From assembly GCF_030811215.1 (NCBI RefSeq), contig NZ_JAUSQM010000001.1, positions 558,001 to 622,000 of the forward strand: a DNA stretch of 64,000 bases. The letters are read 5' to 3'. The notes below the pieces were generated by a model that was not told the origin of the DNA, did no database searches, and saw only the letters and a program-made list of their open reading frames with translations. This document shows positions 28,077 to 35,074 of this stretch, one piece after another (position 1 is the first letter of the stretch; every line of letters starts with the position of its first letter). Source of the stretch: Nocardioides massiliensis (lineage in GTDB: Bacteria; Actinomycetota; Actinomycetes; Propionibacteriales; Nocardioidaceae). A program made the position numbers and the translations under genes.

Positions 28077-31058
28077 ATGACCAACACCAACGAGGCGGCG
28101 TTCGAGTCCAACGTCGAGGCGCACCTGCTCGGCCACGGCTGGCACCAAGTCGCACCCACGACCTACGACCGCAAATCGGGTCTGTTCGGGAACGAGGTGA
28201 TCGCGTTCGTCGAGGCGAGCCAACCGAAGGCATGGCAACAGCTCGTCACCCGCCACGGCGGAGAGGGCCAAGCACGGGAGAAGTTTCTGAAGGTCGTCGC
28301 GGACGCGCTGGACCATCGAGGCACCATCAGTGTGCTGCGGGGAACGGTGAAGGACTCCGGCGTCACTGTTCGGATGTGCTGGTTCAAGCCGGCCAACAAC
28401 CTGACGCCTGAGCTGGCGGAGCGCTACGAGGCGAACCGACTTGGCGTCGTACGCCAGTTGCACCATTCCGAGTCCAACCCACAGGACTCCCTCGACCTCG
28501 CCCTGGTCGTCAACGGCATTCCGGTCGCGAGCGCGGAGCTGAAGAATCCGCTGACCCACCAGACCATCGAGCACGCGATGGAGCAGTACCGCAACGACCG
28601 CAACCCGCACGACACGATCTTCAGCCGCAGGATGCTTGTCCACTTCGCGGTCGACCCGCATCGCGTCGCGATGACGACACGCCTCGCTGCCGCGGATACG
28701 GTGTTCTTGCCGTTCAACCAGGGTGCTGCCGGGCCTGGCCGCCCGGGCGCAGCAGGGAACCCGCCGGTGCCGACCAATGGGCAGCGCTACCAGACGTCGT
28801 ACCTCTGGGAGGACGTCTGGCAGGGCGACGCCTGGCTGGACCTTATCGCCAACTTCGTCCACGCCGAGGACGGTCGCATCCTGTTCCCGCGGTTCCACCA
28901 GTGGCATGCAGTGCGTTCGATCCTAGCGGCGACATACGCCGACGGCCCGGGCGTCGACCGGCTGATCCAGCACTCGGCCGGCTCGGGGAAGTCCAACACG
29001 ATCGCGTGGAGCGCCCACTCGCTGTCGCGCCTGCATGGCGCCGATGACCAGCCGATCTTCGACAAGGTCGTGGTGATCACGGACCGGCGCGTGTTGGACC
29101 GGCAGTTGCAGGACACTGTCGCCGGCCTGGACCACACGCCGGGCACGATCGTGCGGGTTGACCAGCACTCCAGTCAGTTGAAGGAAGCGCTGGAGGGCAA
29201 CGCCGCACGGATCATCATCACGACCCTCCAGAAGTTCCCCGTGGTCGCGCAGGTCGCCGCGGAAGAAGCGGCAGCGGGCGAAGGGAAGGACGTCGTCGGA
29301 CGCCGGTTCGCGGTAATCGTCGACGAGGCCCACTCGTCAACCACCGGTGACGCCGTGAAGAAGTTGAAGAAGGTGCTCGGCTCACTCGACGAGGCGGAGG
29401 CGTCCGAGGCCGAAGCAGAGGCAGCGGACGAAGCAAACGACCTGCTCGTTGAGAGCGCCCGCCAGCGCGGGCGCCAGAAGAACCTGTCGTTCTTCGCGTT
29501 CACCGCCACCCCGAAGCCGAAGACGCTAGAGACGTTCGGTCAACTCGATGAGACCGGGCAGAAGCGGCCGTTTCACACCTACTCGATGCGTCAAGCCATC
29601 GACGAGGAATTCATCCTCGACGTGCTGGCGAACTACACGACGTACTCGACCTACTACAAGCTCGCCAACGCCGAGCCGCGCCACGACCCGGAGATGGATG
29701 CCTCGAAGGCGAAAGCCGCGCTGGCCCGCTTCGTCTCGCTGCACCCCTATCAGCTCGAGCAGAAGGCGGAGGTGATCGTCGAGAACTTCCGTCAAAAGAC
29801 CGCCGGGAAGATCGACGGCGCCGCCCAGGCGATGGTCGTAACCCGGTCGCGGCTGCACGCCGTACGGACCAAGCAGGCGATCGATGCCTACATCAAGCGC
29901 AAGGGCTATGAGGACATCCGCGCGCTGGTGGCATTCTCCGGCACCGTGACCGATCCGGATGCTCCCGAGATCGCCTACACCGAACCCATGATGAACGGGT
30001 TCCCCGAGTCGCAGCTGCCAAAGCGGTTCCGCGAGGACGACTATCAGGTGCTCGTGGTGGCGGAGAAGTACCAGACCGGCTTCGACGAGCCGTTGTTGCA
30101 CACGATGTACGTCGACAAGAAGCTTGCCGGTGTGAAGGCAGTGCAGACGCTGTCGCGGCTCAACCGGACGCACCCGGGCAAGCAGGACACGTTCGTGCTC
30201 GACTTCGCCAACACGGCTGAGGAGATCCAGCAGGCCTTCGAGCCGTTCTACGAGGAGTCGTTCGCCGCGCCGACGGACCCGAACGTGCTCTACGCGATGG
30301 AGCACGATCTCCGCACCGCCGGGGTCCTGTCACAACCGGAGATGTCTGCCGCAGTCTCAGCACTGTTGTCGGATGACCCTGCGCAGCAGTCGGTCATCTA
30401 CGCCAACGTCGGTCCGGCGGTCGGCCGCTTCACCGTGTTCGACGAGGATGCCGCCGAGGAGTTCCGCGGCAAGCTGAACCACTTCGTGCGTGCGTATGCC
30501 TTCGTCGCGCAGGTCATGCCGTGGCCCGATCCTGACCTGGAAGAGCTGTTCCTCTACGGCAAGCTGCTGCTCGCCGACCTCCCCACCGGCGACGCTGACC
30601 CGATGCCGCAGCTGAGCAAGTCCGTGCAACTCACTCATTTGCGGATGGCGGTGACGTCCGAGGAAGCGATCAAGCTGAGCGCGGCAGACGAGCCTGGCGT
30701 TGCGCTGCCCGGTGAAGGAAGAGGGAAGCAGGCCGAGCCTGTCCTCGACAAGCTGTCCGCGCTCATCGCCTCGATGAACGACAAGTACGGCGCCGACCTC
30801 GGTGAGGCCGACAAGGTCTGGGTCGATCAGCAGTGGACGGTCGTTATGGAGGACGAGGACATGAAGACGGTCGCGCTCCACAACGACCGGTCTCAGTACG
30901 AGCTGGTGCTCGCCGAGAAGATCGACAAGTTCGTCCTCGACCGCCAAGGCAAGAACGACCATCTCTTCGACATGTTCTTCTCGCACCCAGACTTCAGACT
31001 GATGCTCGTTAACTACCTCGCTGGGACGTACGACGCGCTGCGCGACCGAGCGATCTGA
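28077..31058 (+). CDS. hsdR: Type I restriction endonuclease subunit HsdR
   Basis: A 993-residue motor-nuclease subunit that translocates and cuts DNA bound by the M2S complex. The N-terminal nuclease core shows D140 (SLDLALVVNG) and E154-x-K156 (AELKN). The SF2 helicase has Walker A at about 300-308 (HSAGSGKSN), the DEAH box at 416-419 and the QTGFDEP and LSRLNRT motifs farther on. The ATG is 4 bp after the hsdS stop. It looks intact, but with hsdM lost and hsdS broken it has no partner in this window to bring it to DNA. Confidence 0.93.
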   Translation: MTNTNEAAFESNVEAHLLGHGWHQVAPTTYDRKSGLFGNEVIAFVEASQPKAWQQLVTRHGGEGQAREKFLKVVADALDHRGTISVLRGTVKDSGVTVRMCWFKPANNLTPELAERYEANRLGVVRQLHHSESNPQDSLDLALVVNGIPVASAELKNPLTHQTIEHAMEQYRNDRNPHDTIFSRRMLVHFAVDPHRVAMTTRLAAADTVFLPFNQGAAGPGRPGAAGNPPVPTNGQRYQTSYLWEDVWQGDAWLDLIANFVHAEDGRILFPRFHQWHAVRSILAATYADGPGVDRLIQHSAGSGKSNTIAWSAHSLSRLHGADDQPIFDKVVVITDRRVLDRQLQDTVAGLDHTPGTIVRVDQHSSQLKEALEGNAARIIITTLQKFPVVAQVAAEEAAAGEGKDVVGRRFAVIVDEAHSSTTGDAVKKLKKVLGSLDEAEASEAEAEAADEANDLLVESARQRGRQKNLSFFAFTATPKPKTLETFGQLDETGQKRPFHTYSMRQAIDEEFILDVLANYTTYSTYYKLANAEPRHDPEMDASKAKAALARFVSLHPYQLEQKAEVIVENFRQKTAGKIDGAAQAMVVTRSRLHAVRTKQAIDAYIKRKGYEDIRALVAFSGTVTDPDAPEIAYTEPMMNGFPESQLPKRFREDDYQVLVVAEKYQTGFDEPLLHTMYVDKKLAGVKAVQTLSRLNRTHPGKQDTFVLDFANTAEEIQQAFEPFYEESFAAPTDPNVLYAMEHDLRTAGVLSQPEMSAAVSALLSDDPAQQSVIYANVGPAVGRFTVFDEDAAEEFRGKLNHFVRAYAFVAQVMPWPDPDLEELFLYGKLLLADLPTGDADPMPQLSKSVQLTHLRMAVTSEEAIKLSAADEPGVALPGEGRGKQAEPVLDKLSALIASMNDKYGADLGEADKVWVDQQWTVVMEDEDMKTVALHNDRSQYELVLAEKIDKFVLDRQGKNDHLFDMFFSHPDFRLMLVNYLAGTYDALRDRAI

Positions 31059-31060
31059 GT

Positions 31061-31078
31061 ACTGCAGGTCCTTGCAGT
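31061..31078 (+). terminator. Weak hairpin after hsdR
   Basis: ACTGCA and TGCAGT form a 6-bp stem with the loop GGTCCT three bases after the hsdR stop. There is no T-run behind it, so it is a weak terminator candidate at best. The remaining gap to the convergent CD-NTase gene (to 31220) shows nothing else. Confidence 0.25.
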
Positions 31079-31220
31079 TCGCCGCCCACATCCTGGGCCT
31101 ACCGACACGTCGGCATTGGCTGCGTCATTCCGCCCAGAATGACCTGAGTTCGGAAAGCGCCGCACATCAACGTGACCCGAGGCACCGACGGCGCCTACGG
31201 ATCTGTTCTGCTCCTCGTAC

Positions 31221-32558
31221 TCAGATGACGATTACATCTTGACGGCTCTTCGCGACGCAGACGCCGTTTCTAACGATCATGGCTTCGACGTAGTGGTGCC
31301 CGATGTAGGAAGTCCGCTCGGTCCACATCCGTGAGCCATCGTCCCTGTGAATGTCACCCCGTAGCGAGTCAGCCTGTTCGGCCTCTGCGCCGTAGTTGCG
31401 AATCTTCCAGTAGACGTCGTACGGCTCGGGGATGTTCGATCCTTCGATCTTGAACTTTAGGCTCCGGTGTTTGCCGACGCGGTCCCCTCGCTTCGGCAAC
31501 GGCCCGTCCCGGAAACCCTTCCTGGGGACCACGTAGCCCACGGTCTTCACGCGGTAGGCCGGGTTAATGACTTCCGGGATGTTGAAATCCCTGTCCAAGA
31601 AGCGCTCCGAGGCCGGAGTAAGCGCCTTCGAGATGGCGGCCGTGAGGCTCGCCGATTCAGTGACTGTGCCGAAGTCGGGCCCGAACAGGTCGCGCCAGAT
31701 CTCTACTGCTTTGCTGTAGTCCGTCTCTTCACATGCATCGATAATCGCCCCCGCGTAGGACGTAAACCGAGTCCGGAAGGTGCGGTAGTTGTGGTCCTCC
31801 CAACGGTCGGTGAGGTCTCGTCCGGTACCGGGGTCCTTGATGCACGGCGCACTGGTCGGGTAGTTCGCGATGTGGGCCGCAAACTCCTCCGACAGAGTCC
31901 GCAGCGTGTTCGCAACGTTCTTGTAGGCGCCCGGGTCGACGATCTTGGCTGTCTCGCTGACGTGATGAGCGAGCGCAGCGGTCAGGGTGACGGACGGGAT
32001 CGTGTAGCGGCGCTTGTGGTCGCGCAGGTACTTGAGAAGCCGCACGGCCTTGACGAGGTTGCCGTTGGTTATGCGGTTCTTCTCCTCGAACCACTCCGTG
32101 AAGTCGTCTGGGGCAGCGAGTTCATACTCATCAGTGTTTCTGTTCGTCACGTAGGTGGAGCCGTACCGGGTGACGAAAGGAACGACGTCGATGTGGAAGT
32201 CTCCCGCGTAGTCGATGGTAACGCAGCGCTTCTTTCGCGAGCGCATCGTCTTGTACGTCATGCTGCGCCCGAAGACCTCGTACAGCTTCTGCACGTAGTC
32301 CTTCGCGACCCAGCCGGGGACCTCGTCCATCGGGACCAGGACGTCTGCGTCGAAGTCCTTGTTTCCGACTGGCTTGATGATGGTCCCGTGACCGAAGGAG
32401 CCCTGCGGGATCAGCTCGGTTACGTACTCGCCAAAGACCTCGTCGCTCGTCAGGCAGTTCTCAATGGCGGTCACGCGCTGAGAGAGCAGGTTCAACCTGG
32501 TCTGGTTTAAATTGACCTTGTCTGTCAGAAATGCATTGAAGTCACTGGACTGACTCAA
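31221..32558 (-). CDS. CBASS CD-NTase (cyclic oligonucleotide synthase) with AGS-C sensor domain
   Basis: A 445-residue nucleotidyltransferase of the cGAS/DncV-like type, which makes a cyclic nucleotide signal when a phage is sensed. The core has the GS motif (PQGSFGHGT, residues 51-59), the metal ligands D70 and D72 (DFDADVLV) and a third Asp at 124 (FHIDVVPF). Residues about 364-445 (HRSLKFKIEG onward) match the AGS-C domain, the C-terminal sensor domain found on such enzymes. The start is TTG 32558 behind a GGGGGG stretch. The effector gene lies 70 bp upstream on the same strand, so the pair is a minimal CBASS operon without ancillary cap2/cap3 genes. Confidence 0.85.
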   Translation of the reverse strand: MSQSSDFNAFLTDKVNLNQTRLNLLSQRVTAIENCLTSDEVFGEYVTELIPQGSFGHGTIIKPVGNKDFDADVLVPMDEVPGWVAKDYVQKLYEVFGRSMTYKTMRSRKKRCVTIDYAGDFHIDVVPFVTRYGSTYVTNRNTDEYELAAPDDFTEWFEEKNRITNGNLVKAVRLLKYLRDHKRRYTIPSVTLTAALAHHVSETAKIVDPGAYKNVANTLRTLSEEFAAHIANYPTSAPCIKDPGTGRDLTDRWEDHNYRTFRTRFTSYAGAIIDACEETDYSKAVEIWRDLFGPDFGTVTESASLTAAISKALTPASERFLDRDFNIPEVINPAYRVKTVGYVVPRKGFRDGPLPKRGDRVGKHRSLKFKIEGSNIPEPYDVYWKIRNYGAEAEQADSLRGDIHRDDGSRMWTERTSYIGHHYVEAMIVRNGVCVAKSRQDVIVI

Positions 32559-32628
32559 TTTCTGACCCCCCGAGGAAGTTCACGTAACTCGGTAACCACG
32601 CGTTGCACGATGTCCTCAGAGGGACACG

Positions 32629-33423
32629 TCAAATCGTCCACACTGCCGTCTCCGCTATCCGGGTCGTCTGGTTAGCTACGCCGTCTGTAGCTCCCAAGCG
32701 TCGAACCTGGTCCTCGGTAGCCCACAGGATTCGAGCATCGGAACGCGTCTTCAACTGGCGCAACTGGACAAGCTGATCCGGCGTTGGAATGAGTTCCAAG
32801 ACGTCAGCTATCAACAACTCCTGGCTCTTGGCCCACGGGCTGTACCTCAACGGATGATAGATACGTTCGACCCGGTCGTACTTGATGTATGGGAATACCT
32901 CGCGGGGCAGGATGCCAGGAGCGATCAGTTCCTCATAGAACTCGCGCCATCCGTCGGTCTCTCGGCCCTGCTCTTCCTCGAACCAACGGACGAATGACAG
33001 GAGGTTCCTACCCGGCACGCGAACCCGCAGGTCGCCCTCGCTGACCTCGTCTGGGACCAGCAGGTTGTCGTCGAGGATCTTCATGTCGTTGCGTCGGCCC
33101 GATGACGATGAGTGGGTTTTGTAAACGCCTCCGACCGGTTGGCACTGGTCGAACCGCTGCCCCTTCATAAGTAGGTAATCGCCATCAACTCGAATTCGAT
33201 AGAGGTAAGACGCCGAGATTCGGACACGGCTTCGCCAAGTTCGGATGGAGTACCAGACGATCCTGAGAAAACGCGAATGGACGAGGACCGCGTCCAGAAG
33301 CGGTATGGCGAAGCCGATCGCGAAACCGCTGGCGACGGCGAAGGCTCCGCCATCTGGATCCGACCTCAGCATCGCAACGGTGGAAACCAGGAGGCCGAGG
33401 AAGTAGACGAACAAGCGAGTCAC
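32629..33423 (-). CDS. CBASS effector: two transmembrane segments plus SMODS-associated NUDIX domain
   Basis: A 264-residue membrane protein. Two hydrophobic segments occupy residues about 4-19 and 26-48. The rest matches the SMODS-associated NUDIX domain: YRIRVDGDYLLMKGQRFDQ, QPVGGVYK, DLRVRVPGRNLLSFVRWF, the helix REFYEEL (160-166) and PYIKYDRVERI. Proteins of this build are effectors of CBASS and are thought to disrupt the inner membrane after binding the cyclic nucleotide (2TM-NUDIX type, called Cap16 in the literature). The GTG 33423 has GGAG at a good spacing. It is directly upstream of the CD-NTase. Confidence 0.8.
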   Translation of the reverse strand: MTRLFVYFLGLLVSTVAMLRSDPDGGAFAVASGFAIGFAIPLLDAVLVHSRFLRIVWYSIRTWRSRVRISASYLYRIRVDGDYLLMKGQRFDQCQPVGGVYKTHSSSSGRRNDMKILDDNLLVPDEVSEGDLRVRVPGRNLLSFVRWFEEEQGRETDGWREFYEELIAPGILPREVFPYIKYDRVERIYHPLRYSPWAKSQELLIADVLELIPTPDQLVQLRQLKTRSDARILWATEDQVRRLGATDGVANQTTRIAETAVWTI

Positions 33424-33589
33424 GTCAAACTCCTCAGACGGTCCGTGATGAGTGGTATCGGCGCGAAACTACGCCACTCACGATGCAGAACTGGCCGGAA
33501 TGCGCGAACTCCGACCAAGAGCCTACGCGTCCTGGCGTCTTTCCTTCCGCCGTTGTGCCGGCGCGTGATTTGCACTCCAACAAGACTCA

Positions 33590-34000
33590 CTACGCCCGCC
33601 CGCGCTCTCGCATGGGGCGTAGGAAGGCTTGCGCGAGCCCGACCCACTCGTCCGGGGTAGCGCCTTTCACCCAGATGTCCAGGTACTCGCGAGGAGTCAA
33701 CCCGTGCGGCCGCTCGGTCAACACTCGATTCCAGCCGTCCTCGAATGGCGAGGTTCGCTTGAGTTGCCACAACATCTCGCGCGGCTCCGATGACGTTCGG
33801 TAGCCGCCAACCTCGAACTTGGGGAAGTCACTCGGCGACCGAGAGGCCGGCGCCCACCGGTCCCAGGCCTGCATGAACGGCAATTCCCAATCGAGGTTGC
33901 TCCATCGCACCGGCCCTCGGAAACCGCATTCGACGAGCGCCGCCATGAGTCCTTCGGCGGTGTTCCTCAGCCGCTGTTGCTTGTTCATTGCACTCGGCAC
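33590..34000 (-). CDS. Small hypothetical protein upstream of the CBASS operon
   Basis: A 136-residue soluble basic protein of unknown family, rich in Trp and Arg (for example VRWSNLDWELPFMQAWDRW). No membrane segment, signal peptide or known motif is visible. I chose GTG 34000 because a GAGGG ribosome-binding site precedes it; an ATG follows four codons later. It is transcribed in the same direction as the CBASS genes, 166 bp upstream of the effector. It may be an unrelated gene or an extra component; sequence alone does not decide. Confidence 0.6.
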   Translation of the reverse strand: MPSAMNKQQRLRNTAEGLMAALVECGFRGPVRWSNLDWELPFMQAWDRWAPASRSPSDFPKFEVGGYRTSSEPREMLWQLKRTSPFEDGWNRVLTERPHGLTPREYLDIWVKGATPDEWVGLAQAFLRPMRERGRA

Positions 34001-34369
34001 GGTGTGACCCTCTCCTTCTTGCCGCACCACTCGCGGCTGGAACCGGCACCATACTGGTGGGCGCCGACACTCCTTATAGATCCGCTTCAACGTCGACACC
34101 CTCCAGGACATCCTGGGCAGGACAGGACGACGAACCCTTTGTAGGGACTCAGGGAGCGCGTCACTCCGCCGCGAAGGGGACGCCGCCGAGCCCTCGCAGC
34201 GGATCGCCGATAAGGTCCCCATGCCATCACCGACGCCGGGATCCGCATAACGGGTCAGTTGCAGTTCCAGTTGCAGTTCGGCGCCGTCCGCAGTCGTTCG
34301 AAATCGCCCGCGAGGTCAGCCGTGAGCGTGAACCGGACGCCGACGGATGCCTGCGAGAGTCCAGGACGG
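34001..34369. other. Gap between the small gene and the tRNA fragment
   Basis: No convincing gene is seen on either strand. Long open frames here have no family features, and one of them only reads through the antisense of the tRNA fragment. The gap may hold remains of an integrase end, but I cannot support that. Confidence 0.4.
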
Positions 34370-34414
34370 CACCTGAAAAGTGGAAGGTCGGCGGTTCGAC
34401 CCCGCCCCTGCCCA
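34370..34414 (+). other. 3' fragment of a tRNA-Phe gene (attachment site of a genomic island)
   Basis: The bases fit positions 29-73 of a tRNA exactly: CAC of the anticodon stem, the loop CTGAAAA with anticodon GAA (Phe), stem GTGGA, a 5-base variable loop AGGTC, the T arm GGCGG-TTCGACC-CCGCC, the acceptor strand CCTGCCC and discriminator A. The 5' half is absent (the upstream bases GG do not pair with the 3' anticodon stem) and no CCA is encoded. Such 3' tRNA pieces are left when an integrative element recombines with a tRNA gene. It separates the IS-rich region from the clean chromosome. Confidence 0.85.
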
Positions 34415-34424
34415 CGAGCAATAG

Positions 34425-34456
34425 CGAAGGCCCCGTCGTTCTCGACGGGGCCTTCG
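34425..34456. terminator. Strong bidirectional hairpin terminator
   Basis: A perfect 14-bp stem (CGAAGGCCCCGTCG with its complement) around the loop TTCT. It lies just after the tRNA fragment, as expected for a tRNA terminator, and 17 bp beyond the stop of the minus-strand SRPBCC gene. Confidence 0.8.
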
Positions 34457-34473
34457 TGGCGATCAGGCACAGG

Positions 34474-34935
34474 TCAGGAACCCGCAGGCACGTCCCCGCG
34501 CCACGCGCCGGACTCGTTGCCACGACTCTCGATCAGCTCCTTGAACCGCTCGAGGTCCTTGGTGACCTGACGGCCGTCGACGTTGATGGCCGAGCCCACC
34601 TTCTCGGCGATGCCGGAGGGCTCCCAGTCGATCTGCACCATCACGCGCGTCTTCGCGTCGTCGAGCCGGTGGAAGGTGACCACGCCGGCGTGCTTGGCCT
34701 CACCGTTCACGCTGTGCCATGCGATCCGCTCGTCGGGGTGCTGCTCGGAGATCTCGGCATCGAACTCCCGCTCGACGCCGGCGATGTCGGTCACCCAGTG
34801 CAGACGCGTGTCGTCGACCTGGGTGATCGACTCGACGCCGGACATGAACTGCGGGAACGACTCGAACTGCGTCCACTGGTTGTAGGCGGTGGACACGGGC
34901 ACGTCCACGTCGATGGACTTCTGGATCTGAGCCAT
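34474..34935 (-). CDS. SRPBCC-family protein (polyketide cyclase/COQ10-like)
   Basis: A 153-residue helix-grip protein that binds a hydrophobic ligand in a central cavity. The beginning AQIQKSIDVDVPVSTAYNQW followed by FPQFMSGVESI is the usual start of this family, and the rest alternates beta strands up to the C-terminal helix VTKDLERFKELIESR. The ATG 34935 has a GGAG at good spacing. The ligand is unknown. It is the first gene on the chromosomal side of the island. Confidence 0.88.
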   Translation of the reverse strand: MAQIQKSIDVDVPVSTAYNQWTQFESFPQFMSGVESITQVDDTRLHWVTDIAGVEREFDAEISEQHPDERIAWHSVNGEAKHAGVVTFHRLDDAKTRVMVQIDWEPSGIAEKVGSAINVDGRQVTKDLERFKELIESRGNESGAWRGDVPAGS

Positions 34936-35074
34936 GGATCTCACTCCTTAGATTCGCTGACGCTCCCGACGTACCCACCCCGGCACCGAACATCCGGCCC
35001 GCAAGGGGCGGGCTAGAATCCGCAGCGCGGGAGCTGGAGCCCACGGTTCACCGCCTTCAGGAGAAGAGGGTGGA

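Noticed and set aside
34227-34523. Minus-strand open frame containing GGVEPPTFHFSG
   Set aside because: This peptide is the antisense translation of the tRNA-Phe fragment, a known source of spurious annotated proteins.
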